A DNA stretch of 64,000 nucleotides from Deferribacteres bacterium (GTDB lineage Bacteria; Zhuqueibacterota; Zhuqueibacteria; Zhuqueibacterales; Geothermadaptataceae): contig JACKDF010000013.1 of NCBI GenBank assembly GCA_020633655.1, positions 26,686 to 90,685 on the forward strand, in the 5' to 3' direction. The position numbers were made by a program, and so were the translations under genes. Of the stretch, positions 33,202-43,167 are shown in pieces; within the stretch, counting starts at the first letter, position 1; every line of letters starts with the position of its first letter. Below the pieces are notes generated by a model that did not search any database, was not told the origin of the DNA, and saw nothing but the letters and a program-made list of their open reading frames with translations.

Positions 33202-35991
33202 TTATCCAGCCTTTACAACGACGATTGTTTGATCATCACGGGATTCATATTCCGCCAGAGTACTCATAAGCAAATGACAAAGGTCGCCTGCCGACTTTCC
33301 GCAGTGTTGCTGGAGAAAGTTAATAAGACCTTTTTCCCCAAATTCTTCATTATTGTTGTCAATTGCCTCGGTGATGCCGTCCGTAACAAAGAGAAAAACA
33401 TCGCCGGCGCTGTAATTTATCACATGCTCTTCAAGGTGATTTTCGAATATGCTATTGCTATTAAGTCCCAGGCCAATTCCGGAAGGTGTGATTAGTTCAA
33501 CCTTGGCTTTTGCATTGTTAAAATAATAAAGTGGCAAGTGCCCTGCTCTCGCAAGCACCAGTTTTTTTGAGGTTGCATTAAAATTACCACCGAGAATAGT
33601 CATGAAAAACTGCTTGTCAAGATTCTGTTGCAGCAGCTTGTTCGCATGAATGAGCAATTCCCGCGGTTGCAGGTTGAAAGTTATCAAGGAGCGCATGATA
33701 CCCTGCATTCGCGACATATACAGCGCTGCGGAAGTTCCCTTGCCACTCACATCGCCAACGATCACAGTGACATTGTTTTCTTTATTGTTGAGGTAATCGA
33801 AATAATCGCCGCCAACCTCAAGGGCTGGCACAGAAGTTCCGGCAATATCCAGCCCTGGAAGTGCTGGCGCTTTTGTGGGCAGAGAAGAGAGCTGAATTCT
33901 CCTCGCAATTTCAAGCTCATGTTTAAGGCGCTCTTGTTCTGTTATCGTTTCGTGCAGAAATGCATTTTCTATTGCCACCGCTGCCTGCTGCGCCACATAA
34001 CTGAGAAAATCCAGATCATCATTGTGAAATGGTGTCTCTGATCGCTTCTCGCCAATTAGGACCGCACCCAGAAGTTGTCCTTGTGAGCTTATTTTTAAAA
34101 CATGCATAACACCCAATTCAGCACAGGCATCTTTCAGCTGTTGGGGAAATGACTGAATGCCGAATCGCATATCATTTTGGGGATTTCTCAAAATTTCCGC
34201 CAAACCAGGAAGCGAATCAACATAAAAATTGAGCCAGGCTGACTGTTTGAAACCAATGTGTTCCTGACAACAGCCATCAGCTTCGTTCCGCAGCAGTATC
34301 ACTCCTGTCCTTTTCAGTTGCATTTGTTCCGTAAGCATTTTAACGATGCCCGTTGCCAGACTGATCAGACTGAGCTGTTTGGTTAATACGCGGGTCAACA
34401 TGCGCGTTGTCACTTGATAATCATATTTATTTCGATAGAATTTTGTATCGATTATTCCCTGCCCAAATCGACTGAGTCGTAATCCAACATAGGCAACAAA
34501 TACAGCTGCAAGCATGATAAAAACAGACTGGGTTGCCTGGGTTGCCTCTGTGTCAAACGGCCCTCGAGATATCTCGAACAAGGTTCCTGAGAAATGAATG
34601 GCCGGCATATTTTCACTTAGTTTGGGTATAAGAATCATTATATAAATAAAACACAGAATGAGAAAAACAGACCATACAATTGTAACTATCACATACTGTA
34701 TATTTTTTCGCATCCGCAAATCTAATTCGAGCAACCGGTAACGGCCAATTACATAGAAATAAGAGAATGGTAAGAAAAGAATCGGGATCCCCGTGTATCC
34801 CGCCATGTTGTTATTGCCGTAATAGTAAACAAGAACGGCGATCAGAGCTGATAAAAGCCCACCCGAAAAATTCAAATATTTCATTGGTTTTACCAGGCGT
34901 TTATATTCTTCGCTGTATACTTTTGTATCATAAAAAAATAAGTACAGCGCAAGCAAACCCTGTAAAATTGCAATCCAGGTGCTTACCTTCAGACCGAAAA
35001 TAAAAAACGACATAGCCAGGGCGAAGGAAAGCCCATAAGATATCTTTACGAAAATCAGTCTTTTGTATAAACCAGAATCAAAGATCGGGAAATAAATTCG
35101 CCCATGGACGAAACAGGATAATGAAAGTGAAGCGGTCATAAAAAGAATAAAGATGTGAAAAGGATTTTGCATACGAAAAACAAGCGCGCCCATAATGGCA
35201 AAATAGGAGCCGATGAGAAACAATCCCAGGCCAACAAAACGGGCGGCGATGAGTCGTGGCTTGCGCATGCCGATAAAAAGCCCTGTTCCCAAAACGAGAA
35301 TTCCGCAGATGCTGAACAAAATAAATGAGACATTTATGTCGAATTCTGCAAGTGTGACCTGCAGCGTGTGCCACTCATTATCACGCAAAATTACATATTG
35401 AACCGTCGTTCCACTTCTTCCGCGGGACATGATGGCATCCGCCTCAAACATGTCCTTAAAATCCTGCCCGTTGATGCTGACGATCAAATCTCCGGCTTTC
35501 ATGCCTGCCCGATCTGAGGCACCCCCGGGGAAAACCTGAATGACATAAACTGCGGGGCCTAAATCACGCAGATCACGTAAAGAAAAGTCTGACCGTTTTA
35601 CACTAAAATTGAAATTCCGATTTTGCTTTGGATTTAATACCAATAAATCCAGATAGGCAGCATCAGGCAATTCATTTAACAGGCTGTAGACTTCTTTTTT
35701 ACTGCGCACCATTGTGCCATTCACTGAAATAAGGATATCGCCAGTCTCGATACTTTTGGGAATTGAACTTTTCGCAGTCGGCTTTTGCACATCGGCGGCA
35801 ATCAATGTGGATGGAATGGTAGACTTTATGTACAATGGAGATGGAATATCGAGGAAGATATTTTCATCTGTTGCCCGCCGCCCTGCATTATAAAATGCCA
35901 CAATCCAAATCCAGAGCACGACTACAGCGGCCAGTCCAAGCAGGAAGCGATAAAATTGCGGGTGTCTATCAAAAAAATTGTTTTTTTTCAT
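33202..35991 (-). CDS. Membrane SpoIIE-type serine phosphatase with two PDZ domains and a GAF domain
   Basis: The protein of 929 residues has one N-terminal helix (about 16-34), two PDZ-type modules (about 78-132 and 145-215, the latter with GGASDRAGMKAGDLIVSING), a block of about eight membrane helices (about 222-520), a GAF-like sensor (about 560-710, ending QQAAVAIENA) and a PP2C/SpoIIE phosphatase domain. Phosphatase landmarks are GGDYFDYL, VGDVSGKGTSAAL, RAGHLPL, TDGITEA and SRDDQTIV, which carry the metal aspartates. Such enzymes act on serine/threonine-phosphorylated anti-sigma antagonists in partner-switching systems. No STAS protein or RsbW-type kinase lies next to it. Periplasmic PDZ modules suggest it senses an envelope signal. 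Confidence 0.88.
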   Translation of the reverse strand: MKKNNFFDRHPQFYRFLLGLAAVVVLWIWIVAFYNAGRRATDENIFLDIPSPLYIKSTIPSTLIAADVQKPTAKSSIPKSIETGDILISVNGTMVRSKKEVYSLLNELPDAAYLDLLVLNPKQNRNFNFSVKRSDFSLRDLRDLGPAVYVIQVFPGGASDRAGMKAGDLIVSINGQDFKDMFEADAIMSRGRSGTTVQYVILRDNEWHTLQVTLAEFDINVSFILFSICGILVLGTGLFIGMRKPRLIAARFVGLGLFLIGSYFAIMGALVFRMQNPFHIFILFMTASLSLSCFVHGRIYFPIFDSGLYKRLIFVKISYGLSFALAMSFFIFGLKVSTWIAILQGLLALYLFFYDTKVYSEEYKRLVKPMKYLNFSGGLLSALIAVLVYYYGNNNMAGYTGIPILFLPFSYFYVIGRYRLLELDLRMRKNIQYVIVTIVWSVFLILCFIYIMILIPKLSENMPAIHFSGTLFEISRGPFDTEATQATQSVFIMLAAVFVAYVGLRLSRFGQGIIDTKFYRNKYDYQVTTRMLTRVLTKQLSLISLATGIVKMLTEQMQLKRTGVILLRNEADGCCQEHIGFKQSAWLNFYVDSLPGLAEILRNPQNDMRFGIQSFPQQLKDACAELGVMHVLKISSQGQLLGAVLIGEKRSETPFHNDDLDFLSYVAQQAAVAIENAFLHETITEQERLKHELEIARRIQLSSLPTKAPALPGLDIAGTSVPALEVGGDYFDYLNNKENNVTVIVGDVSGKGTSAALYMSRMQGIMRSLITFNLQPRELLIHANKLLQQNLDKQFFMTILGGNFNATSKKLVLARAGHLPLYYFNNAKAKVELITPSGIGLGLNSNSIFENHLEEHVINYSAGDVFLFVTDGITEAIDNNNEEFGEKGLINFLQQHCGKSAGDLCHLLMSTLAEYESRDDQTIVVVKAG

Positions 35992-36504
35992 CCCGATCTA
36001 ATCTATTTAAATATCTATAAATTTATAACGCATAAGGATTAACGTAATTGAGCACTGCATTTTCCCACTACAAAACCCGTTAAATTCAGAAAATGCATTA
36101 TGTCAGAGCACGAAGAGTGTGACAAGCCAACTTTGCTACGGTCGTATGAGCAATTTGTTCAAATTTAATATAATCGGAAAGAAAAATTAATTTCGCCATA
36201 GTGTTTGTTGAAGGGAATTTCTATTCTATTTTTGTAAAAGACAGATTTAGTAATTTGCAATTGATTTGTTCTATGTATCTTTTATAGAAAATTCGATTTT
36301 GCCAAAGTAGTATTAAGGAAAAATTTTGTTTTTGAATCCCGGATAATTTCTACAGGACATTATTTTTGCAAATCAGTGTAAATACGCAGTTCATGCGGGA
36401 AACTACCCAGCGTGATGAATAAATATATTTTGCAATTTTTGTATCGACACTCTATTTTTACAAATGAATTTCAGATTTTATAACACGATAGCGAATTTAA
36501 ACGA
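35992..36504. other. AT-rich intergenic region between divergent genes
   Basis: About 510 bases with promoters for the phosphatase (minus) and trmB (plus). It is AT-rich and I see no gene, hairpin or known operator. Confidence 0.5.
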
Positions 36505-37146
36505 ATGTCACGACATAAATTAAAAAAATTTGCAGCGGCGGTCAATGCACCTAACATTTTGTTCGAACCGCGCGATCGAAAAGGGAACTGGAAGCAATCC
36601 TTCTTTAAAAACACAAATCCACTTGTAGTGGAATTGGGATGTGGTCGCGGCGAATACACCCTGGCCTTAGCACGTATGTTTCCAGAAAAAAATTTTATCG
36701 GAGTGGATCTGAAAGTGGACCGCTTGTGGGCGGGAGCATGCATTGCCAGAGAACAACACATCACAAATATGGTTTTCATACGAATCAACATTTATGAATT
36801 ACTCAATTTCTTCATGCCCAATGAAATCGATGAAATCTGGATTACATTTCCCGATCCTTTTTCCAAAGGTTCAAAGTTAAAAAAACGCCTGACCTCCACA
36901 ACCTACATTCAACTCTATCGCTCCGTTCTTGCTGAGGGTGGTTTCATCCATTTTAAAACCGATCATACAAGCCTGTACCAATTCACAAAAAAAGTATGCT
37001 TGCAGGAAAATATGAAAATTCTTCAGGATATTGACGATCTTTACAACACGGAAATCGAGGAAATCGTATTAACGATCCAAACTGCTTTTGAGAAGAAACA
37101 TCTGCAAATGAACGACACGATAAAATATCTTAAAATGCAATTTTAA
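36505..37146 (+). CDS. trmB: tRNA (guanine-N7-)-methyltransferase
   Basis: The product of 213 residues has the family's usual length. The SAM site is VVELGCGRGEYTLALA with GVDLK; the catalytic and tRNA-binding segment is IWITFPDPFSK, and HFKTDH is the later signature. TrmB methylates guanosine 46 in the variable loop of tRNAs. It is transcribed alone from an AT-rich region and meets the end of a minus-strand outer-membrane protein gene 56 bases downstream. Confidence 0.93.
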   Translation: MSRHKLKKFAAAVNAPNILFEPRDRKGNWKQSFFKNTNPLVVELGCGRGEYTLALARMFPEKNFIGVDLKVDRLWAGACIAREQHITNMVFIRINIYELLNFFMPNEIDEIWITFPDPFSKGSKLKKRLTSTTYIQLYRSVLAEGGFIHFKTDHTSLYQFTKKVCLQENMKILQDIDDLYNTEIEEIVLTIQTAFEKKHLQMNDTIKYLKMQF

Positions 37147-37201
37147 TGAATTATGGATTTCCCCCAACATCACTATAACGCCCAATATTCGAGCACTTCA
37201 T

Positions 37202-37639
37202 TTAATACCGCAATCCAAGCCATAAACTCACCGCATCAGGTTTTTCCAAATGGGCTTTTATCTCCGTAAACACACGAATCCCTTCAAGGCGAAAATTTAG
37301 TCCGGCAACAAAATGTGCTGCAACACCGCCTATGCCGCCGATGTTCACACCTGCTCCACCACCGAAATAGGGTGTAGCAGTCGTATACGTACGGGGAAAG
37401 TACTTGAGTGATAAATCCGCAAACAACCAATGATCCGAATGAAAAACCAGGTCGCCATCGAAATTATAGCGCAACCGGGACGACAACCCACCAAACTCTC
37501 GCGCAATGCCAACTGCTGGTCGCTGCAAATCGAAAAATCCAAATTTTACACCGTTTGTACGAACCTGTGCCTGAACAGTCTGCGCGAATCCCAACAGGAA
37601 CGAAACCATCACCAGGCACGGGAGAGCTTTCTTCTTCAT
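37202..37639 (-). CDS. Small outer-membrane beta-barrel-like protein
   Basis: The product of 145 residues has a signal peptide (MKKKALPCLVMVSFLLGF ending VQAQ) followed by alternating polar and hydrophobic strands rich in Gly, Tyr and Phe, ending in LWLGLRY with a terminal aromatic residue as in outer-membrane barrels. The start at 37639 is chosen for the signal peptide; the frame is open to 37705. It follows an RDD-type gene on the same strand. Family and function are not recognised beyond the barrel-like character. Confidence 0.65.
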   Translation of the reverse strand: MKKKALPCLVMVSFLLGFAQTVQAQVRTNGVKFGFFDLQRPAVGIAREFGGLSSRLRYNFDGDLVFHSDHWLFADLSLKYFPRTYTTATPYFGGGAGVNIGGIGGVAAHFVAGLNFRLEGIRVFTEIKAHLEKPDAVSLWLGLRY

Positions 37640-37704
37640 CTTCTTTAACCCTATCCAGAAAAAATCAGAATTTGAGGGATTTCGTCCTGATTCGAATGAA
37701 TACA

Positions 37705-38136
37705 TTACTCGCTTACTTCTATCACTTGTGTTCCAGCCATTTTATCGCCCCAACGCTGGCCTGAAGCATCTGTAATGACCAGATAAGCCTCGTATGCCCA
37801 AATCGCAATTGCTGCCAGGGAAAGCAGCCAGGCCAAAAAAGGTGCAAGCCGTAAAAGTTGTACGATTAAACCCACCGCAAGATTCCAATTGCGTCTGGCT
37901 GAGAGCATAAGATCGAGTTCACCCCCTTCAATTGTGACTGGTTTGAGCTGCATGAAGTGTTTTCCCAACGAGCGATGACGCACAAACTCGAAATCGAGGC
38001 CATCACGCAATAATAAATATGCAAGAGCAAGCCAGGGACCGAAAGCGGGAATTTGATAAATAACGAGAATCGCTACACCATCGATGAGTGCGGCAAGAAA
38101 ACGTTTCATTAAATCCGGTTTGTTAGTTGCATCCAT
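37705..38136 (-). CDS. RDD-family membrane protein
   Basis: The product of 143 residues opens with KRFLAALIDGVAIL, the RxxAxxxD pattern of the RDD family, followed by two or three membrane helices and, near the middle, RHRSLGKHFMQL, the typical Gly-Lys segment. RDD proteins are small multi-pass membrane proteins, in some cases implicated in ion transport. It lies 38 bases after the end of lutC on the same strand and may be part of its transcript, though no functional link to lactate is evident. Confidence 0.75.
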   Translation of the reverse strand: MDATNKPDLMKRFLAALIDGVAILVIYQIPAFGPWLALAYLLLRDGLDFEFVRHRSLGKHFMQLKPVTIEGGELDLMLSARRNWNLAVGLIVQLLRLAPFLAWLLSLAAIAIWAYEAYLVITDASGQRWGDKMAGTQVIEVSE

Positions 38137-38174
38137 TTTTATGTCCTGTTTTAAATTTGAGAAAACTATAAAAA

Positions 38175-38834
38175 TTACGCATCAAGTAAAATCAGTGCCA
38201 ATCGTTTTGGGCCATGGGCTCCAAGGACAAGAATTTTCTCGATATCGGAGGTCCGTGATGGTCCGGTAATAATTGTGCCGTAACTCCACTCACCGTTACG
38301 AAATTCACTATTTTGCAAAGCAGCATCCAGGGAGGGAACGATCTGCTCTACGGTTGCAACGACGATGTGCAATGGTGGTAAAACCGAAAGCCGTCGTCCG
38401 GCAGCAATTGAGCTGCGCAACACAATACTGCCTGTCCGTGCAACCAGAAAATCTGCACTTGTAAGACCAATCGAATATTCTGCAAATTCCATCGCTTCCA
38501 GAGATGTTTTTGTGATATCGTCAAATTGTTTTTCCAGTTCCGGCACGCTGGAAAAAATATCCCGGCATAATGGATTTGAATCAACAAGGTACCTGTTCCC
38601 TTCAACTGAGTGTAAAAGTTCAGCAACACGTTCCGCTGCTTCTTCCTTTGAACGCACGTGGAAGAATTCTCCATTCAGTGCCAAAAAATGCGCTCGAAAT
38701 GCTTCGATCAGCTCCTCTTTTGTTTTTTCCGGATAATCGCTATAAATAGAACTATCCTGAAAAGGTTGACTCGATTCCTTTTTTAAGGAATTCGGCACCT
38801 GCAAGTTTTGCAAAATTCTATCGCGAGAACTCAT
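38175..38834 (-). CDS. lutC: Lactate utilisation protein LutC
   Basis: The product of 219 residues is a LUD-domain protein: LTSADFLVARTGSIVLRSS and LPPLHIVVAT and the C-terminal ITGPSRTSDIEKILVLGAHGPKR-type ending are characteristic. LutC works with LutA and LutB in oxidation of L-lactate to pyruvate. The start at 38834 follows GGGAG and overlaps the end of lutB by 17 bases; an in-frame ATG at 38855 is less well placed. The order lutA-lutB-lutC is the standard operon. Confidence 0.92.
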   Translation of the reverse strand: MSSRDRILQNLQVPNSLKKESSQPFQDSSIYSDYPEKTKEELIEAFRAHFLALNGEFFHVRSKEEAAERVAELLHSVEGNRYLVDSNPLCRDIFSSVPELEKQFDDITKTSLEAMEFAEYSIGLTSADFLVARTGSIVLRSSIAAGRRLSVLPPLHIVVATVEQIVPSLDAALQNSEFRNGEWSYGTIITGPSRTSDIEKILVLGAHGPKRLALILLDA

Positions 38835-40200
38835 TTTTCTCCCACATTTGTGCAAAAGATTTTTTCGCCATTTCAGGCAAACGTTTTTGCTGATTAGCAG
38901 ACATGAATGGTTTTACAACGGGAATAAATAATTTCAAAAGCGGGCGTAATGCATCAACCATCTTCCGTTTCGTGATAACTTTTGACCACATTTGAATAGC
39001 AAAATGCCATTTCTTTGAGGCCGCATCCTCCTGTTCAGCCTGCCACCGTGTTTCGAGAAGCAGGTGGTGCAGATCGATTCCCACGGGGCAGACTTCCGTA
39101 CAGGCACCACACAAACTGCAGGCATGCGCCAGATGCTGCCACTCGCCCATGCCGCGCAATTGCGGGGTTATAATCGATCCAATCGGTCCCTGATAAGTTG
39201 TTGCGTAGGTATGCCCACCGACGGTGCGAAAAACCGGACAGGCATTGAGACAGGCACCGCAGCGGATGCATCGCAAAACATGTTGAAATTTTTCCTGCCG
39301 ATAAATACCGGAACGACCATTATCCAGAAGTATCACAATCATTTCTTCGGGGCCGTCAGGCTCAGTCGCTGATTGCGGGCCACGCACGAAGGAATTGTAT
39401 CCGGTGAGCTGCTGCCCCGTTCCGCTCGTTGAGAGCAAAGGCAGAAAAAGTGATAAATCAGCCAATCGCGGCAGCATTTTTTCAATACCGGCGATGGCGA
39501 TGTGCACTTTTGGACACGCCATGCCAAGCCGACCGTTGCCTTCATTCTCAGTCATCACGATGGCGCCTTCGTCGGCAATAATGAAATTTGCACCCGTTAT
39601 GCCAATATCGGCCGTAACAAATGCTTTGCGCAAATGGGCTCGGGCAGCCATGGTGAGCTCTTCTGCATTTTCGGTATATTCGATTCCCAGTTTTTCAACA
39701 AAAAGCGAGGCAATTTCACTTTTGGATTTATGCATTGCCGGCGTGACAATGTGGTAAGGTTTTTCTCCCGCCAGCTGGACGATAAGCTCGCCTAAATCAC
39801 TTTCCCAATTTTCGATGCCGAGTTTTTCGAGATATTCATTAAGCTCAATTTCTTCGGTCGTCATCGACTTTGATTTGACTACCTTACGGGCATTATGACG
39901 GGCTATGATTTCGCCAATATAATTACGCGCTTGTTCTGCATTTTCTGCCCACAGTACTTTTGCACCACGGCTGGTGAGTTTTTCTTCAAACTGCTGCAGC
40001 AAATCAGGTAAATTTTCCAGGACTTCATTTTTAATTCCGGTAGCGACGTCACGCGCCTCCCGCCAATCACTAAATTGCTGCTTTTTCATTGCAGCAACTT
40101 GTGTTTCATAAGAGGTGATGGCTTTTTTAATTTTGAGCCGATGCGTCTCATTTGCTGCCATGGTTTTGGCTTCTTTGAGAAAGTGGCTGTAATTGTTCAT
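38818..40200 (-). CDS. lutB: Lactate utilisation iron-sulfur protein LutB
   Basis: The product of 460 residues joins an N-terminal LUD domain (ADIGITGANFIIADEGAIVM region) to two 4Fe-4S motifs, CIRCGACLNACPVF and CSLCGACTEVCPVG, with a helical C-terminal tail. It transfers electrons in L-lactate oxidation as a complex with LutA and LutC on the cytoplasmic side. Its ATG overlaps the TGA of lutA, indicating translational coupling. Confidence 0.94.
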   Translation of the reverse strand: MNNYSHFLKEAKTMAANETHRLKIKKAITSYETQVAAMKKQQFSDWREARDVATGIKNEVLENLPDLLQQFEEKLTSRGAKVLWAENAEQARNYIGEIIARHNARKVVKSKSMTTEEIELNEYLEKLGIENWESDLGELIVQLAGEKPYHIVTPAMHKSKSEIASLFVEKLGIEYTENAEELTMAARAHLRKAFVTADIGITGANFIIADEGAIVMTENEGNGRLGMACPKVHIAIAGIEKMLPRLADLSLFLPLLSTSGTGQQLTGYNSFVRGPQSATEPDGPEEMIVILLDNGRSGIYRQEKFQHVLRCIRCGACLNACPVFRTVGGHTYATTYQGPIGSIITPQLRGMGEWQHLAHACSLCGACTEVCPVGIDLHHLLLETRWQAEQEDAASKKWHFAIQMWSKVITKRKMVDALRPLLKLFIPVVKPFMSANQQKRLPEMAKKSFAQMWEKNEFSR

Positions 40201-40952
40201 GCGCTCACCATCGCTTTCTGTAAAAATTCTACGAGATGGAGAACCTCGCCTTTAAAACCTGCCGAACTCGCTTCAGCACGAAAATGTTGTATACAGCCAG
40301 GGTCATTGACAATTAAAACATCCAGATCAGCGCCATTATACGCCTCAAAGCGTGATTTTGCCATGGCACTCGCAATATCTGGCATTTTATATGAAAACAA
40401 ACCGCCAAAGCCGCAGCATGTGTGCTCCACTTGGGGGATGAATATTTCAACTCCATCGATGCGCCGGATAATCTCTTCGATTTGATTATCGATTCCGAGC
40501 TCCCGCATGGAATGACAGGAATTGTGGATTGAAACTTTCAAATCCAGGTGTCCGGAAATCTGATCGACTTTGTTTTCAGCATAAATAAATTCACTGATCT
40601 CAAAAGTGCGCTTTTGCAGTGACTTCACTTGCGTCATTAAAGAATCATCTTTGGCGAACAAAACCGGATAATAGTTGCGCACCATTGCGGTGCAGGAACC
40701 CGAAGGAGAAACAATATAGTCTGCCTCCGCAAAAGTTTGCAAAAAATGGCGGGCAACAGTACGGGCTTCGGTACGGTGACCGGCATTAAAGGCAGGTTGG
40801 CCGCAGCACGTCTGCCGGGGGTTGTAACTGATCTCGTAACCAAGTTTGCGAAGTAAATCAGCCATAGCCAATCCAATTTCCGGTAATACCTGATCTACTA
40901 AACAGGGGATGAACAGAGAAACTTTTGAATTTTGCTTCACTTGAGTAGACAT
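40197..40952 (-). CDS. lutA: Lactate utilisation protein LutA
   Basis: The product of 251 residues carries two cysteine-rich CCG domains, as in LutA and glycolate-oxidase/heterodisulfide-reductase subunits: RQTCCGQPAFNAGH with SPSGSCTAM, and NSCHSMRELG with EHTCCGFGG and DPGC. It opens the lutABC operon that oxidises L-lactate to pyruvate. The preceding 196 bases are the promoter region shared with the divergent lipid-kinase gene. No LutR-type regulator is in the window. Confidence 0.93.
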   Translation of the reverse strand: MSTQVKQNSKVSLFIPCLVDQVLPEIGLAMADLLRKLGYEISYNPRQTCCGQPAFNAGHRTEARTVARHFLQTFAEADYIVSPSGSCTAMVRNYYPVLFAKDDSLMTQVKSLQKRTFEISEFIYAENKVDQISGHLDLKVSIHNSCHSMRELGIDNQIEEIIRRIDGVEIFIPQVEHTCCGFGGLFSYKMPDIASAMAKSRFEAYNGADLDVLIVNDPGCIQHFRAEASSAGFKGEVLHLVEFLQKAMVSA

Positions 40953-41148
40953 CCTTTATTCGTTTGAGTATTGGGTTTATTCAGATTGAATTTGCAATTT
41001 TTTTGTTGCTTTCCTGAGGCAGGTATACGCATATTGCACTTTTCTTATGCGCTGGTTTGTCGATAAACGTGGCTATAAAATAACACGATAAACCCATAAA
41101 CCCAAAATATTTATTGCAATCAACCAATAAAAACAGAAAACCTACGAC

Positions 41149-42042
41149 GTGAATTTACTCATTATTTTTAATCCAAACGCCGGGCATGGCCGATCAAAAA
41201 AAATTCTTCCACAAATCAAAACTGAATTTGCCTCCCATGATATTTCTATTGATGTAAAATTTACTGAATATCGCGGGCATGGGAAAGATATGCTCCAGAA
41301 AATGGATGTCAGCGCGTATGATGGCGTTATCGCTGCAGGCGGCGATGGGACTGTTTTCGATGTGATTAACGGCCTTATGGGAGCAGATCATAAGCCGCGT
41401 TGCCGCATGGGTGTTCTGCCTGTTGGAACGGGAAATGCATTTGCTCGCGAACTGAATTTGTTTGCGAGAGACTGGAAAGAAGCAATTCAAATAATTGCCA
41501 GAGGACAAACGAAAAAGATCGATGCTGGTCATTTTAAAACAGCTGAAGAAGCACGTTACTACCTCAATATTCTTGGTCTCGGTTTTGTCGCTGATGTTTC
41601 CCAGACAGCCACGAAATTGAAACTATTCGGGAACTCTGCCTATATTCTCGGTGTGCTGTATCAGCTGATTTTTCTCAACAATTTCAAACTGACGATTGAA
41701 CTCGACGGAGAAAAAATAGAGCAAGACAACATTTTCGTTGAAGTTTCCAATACGCGTTACACTGGAACCACATTTCTCATGGCACCAGAAGCAATAATCG
41801 ATGATGGACTGCTGGACGTTACTTTATTGCGCAAAACCAGCCGGCGGCGTATCTTGAAGGTGTTGCCAACAATTTTTACCGGTGAGCATGTAGGCCTGGA
41901 AGAAGTCACATCGCGCAAGGCGAAGCATATCAAAATTTCCACTGAAACACGCAAAATACTCACTCCTGATGGGGAACTGTTGGGCTATTCACCGGTGGAG
42001 ATTACGTGTCTGCCAAAGTCGGTTGAGGTTTTCTGGAGATAA
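41149..42042 (+). CDS. Diacylglycerol kinase family lipid kinase
   Basis: The product of 297 residues belongs to the DagK/YegS/sphingosine-kinase family: IIFNPNAGHG at the N-terminus, the nucleotide motif AAGGDGTVFDVINGL, and VLPVGTGNAFARELNL. It ends with LTPDGELLGYSPVEI, another conserved block. Such enzymes phosphorylate diacylglycerol or related lipids at the membrane; the exact lipid is unknown. The start is a GTG with only a weak site. It diverges from lutA and converges with a cytochrome peroxidase gene. Confidence 0.9.
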   Translation: MNLLIIFNPNAGHGRSKKILPQIKTEFASHDISIDVKFTEYRGHGKDMLQKMDVSAYDGVIAAGGDGTVFDVINGLMGADHKPRCRMGVLPVGTGNAFARELNLFARDWKEAIQIIARGQTKKIDAGHFKTAEEARYYLNILGLGFVADVSQTATKLKLFGNSAYILGVLYQLIFLNNFKLTIELDGEKIEQDNIFVEVSNTRYTGTTFLMAPEAIIDDGLLDVTLLRKTSRRRILKVLPTIFTGEHVGLEEVTSRKAKHIKISTETRKILTPDGELLGYSPVEITCLPKSVEVFWR

Positions 42043-42087
42043 ATTGAGAAACGTAGTTTAATAGATTTTTTTCTTCCCACAAAAATA

Positions 42088-42128
42088 AATTGCCGGATGG
42101 ATACATTCCAAATCCACATCCGGCAATT
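42088..42128. terminator. Strong hairpin between convergent genes
   Basis: AATTGCCGGATG and CATCCGGCAATT form a perfect 12-bp stem, between the lipid-kinase end (plus) and the cytochrome peroxidase end (minus). It probably ends both transcripts. Confidence 0.75.
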
Positions 42129-42180
42129 GATAGAATTCAAGAAAGAATAAGTCATTCACACGACGTGTGAAAAGACGATA

Positions 42181-43167
42181 TTACATTTTTGGTTCACGTT
42201 CTTTGTCTGTCATGGCACCAAAGAACTTGACAATTTTCGCTGCCTCTTCATCAGTCAAAGTCTGAGCCAATTGCATTTCAGCCATCATCTTCGTGGCTTC
42301 CTTCAAATCAGCAACTTTACCATCATGGAAATAAGGTCCTGTAATGGCGACATTGCGTAACGTCGGCACTTTGAACATCATTCTGTCGGATTCATTTTTC
42401 GTTACTTCATAGCGACCCTGGTCATTTGAAAGCGTGTACGGCTTAACCAAGCCCATTTTTTGAAACATGTTTCCGCCAAGAAGCGGTCCATTATGGCACG
42501 TGGTACAGGCTTTTTTAATGAACAAATCGAGGCCCTCAACTTCTCCACGACTCATGGCATCCACATTTCCATTTAAAAAATCATCAAAACGGTCATGTGT
42601 AACCAGGGTGCGTTCGAAAGCTGCGATTGCTCCCGCAACATTGTCGTAGGTGACCTCAGAACTACCGAAAGCTTTTTCAAACATGGCAACATACTCGGGA
42701 GAATCCTGAATACGTGTTACAACTGTCATCGAATCAGGCATATTCATTTCAGCTGGATTGAGTACGGGGCCTTTTGCTTGTTCTTTGAGATCTTTTGCCC
42801 GACCATCCCAAAACTGTGCAAATTGAAAACCAGCATTAAGAACCGTCGGTGAGTTGCGAGTCCCAGGCTCACCAGTAACCCCGGGTGAGGTTGGCAAATT
42901 ATCTACACCGCCTTTGTTCTCATCAATTCTGTGGCATGTGTTGCACGACATTTCCTTGTTTTTCGAAAGGATGCCATCAAAATAGAGTTTTTTACCGAGT
43001 TCAACTAATTCTGCAGTGTCATTTTCACTTCCTGGCATTTTAGCAGGGATTACCTGAAACATGCCTTTTGCTTGTTTTTGCACACCTTGCTTGTACACAA
43101 TATCTTCCGACGGGCCACAGGATAAAACGAATAATGCAGCGAGAATTAAAACGAAATACTTGCTCAT
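42181..43167 (-). CDS. Diheme cytochrome c peroxidase (CCP/MauG family) lipoprotein
   Basis: The product of 328 residues has a lipoprotein signal (LFVLSC) and two heme sites, CNTCH near residue 79 and CTTCH in the second half, with the FWDGRAKDLKEQA and VPTLRNVAITGPYFHDG blocks typical of bacterial diheme peroxidases. It would reduce H2O2 in the periplasm with electrons from a c-type cytochrome. The lipid anchor sets it apart from soluble enzymes. It is a single-gene unit with AGGAGG before the start, fitting with the multiheme cytochromes at the left edge as part of a c-type respiratory repertoire, though not linked to them. Confidence 0.9.
   Translation of the reverse strand: MSKYFVLILAALFVLSCGPSEDIVYKQGVQKQAKGMFQVIPAKMPGSENDTAELVELGKKLYFDGILSKNKEMSCNTCHRIDENKGGVDNLPTSPGVTGEPGTRNSPTVLNAGFQFAQFWDGRAKDLKEQAKGPVLNPAEMNMPDSMTVVTRIQDSPEYVAMFEKAFGSSEVTYDNVAGAIAAFERTLVTHDRFDDFLNGNVDAMSRGEVEGLDLFIKKACTTCHNGPLLGGNMFQKMGLVKPYTLSNDQGRYEVTKNESDRMMFKVPTLRNVAITGPYFHDGKVADLKEATKMMAEMQLAQTLTDEEAAKIVKFFGAMTDKEREPKM

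Noticed and set aside
35992..36504. Hidden small gene in the AT-rich gap before trmB
   Set aside because: All frames are broken by stops at short intervals and none has a ribosome binding site.
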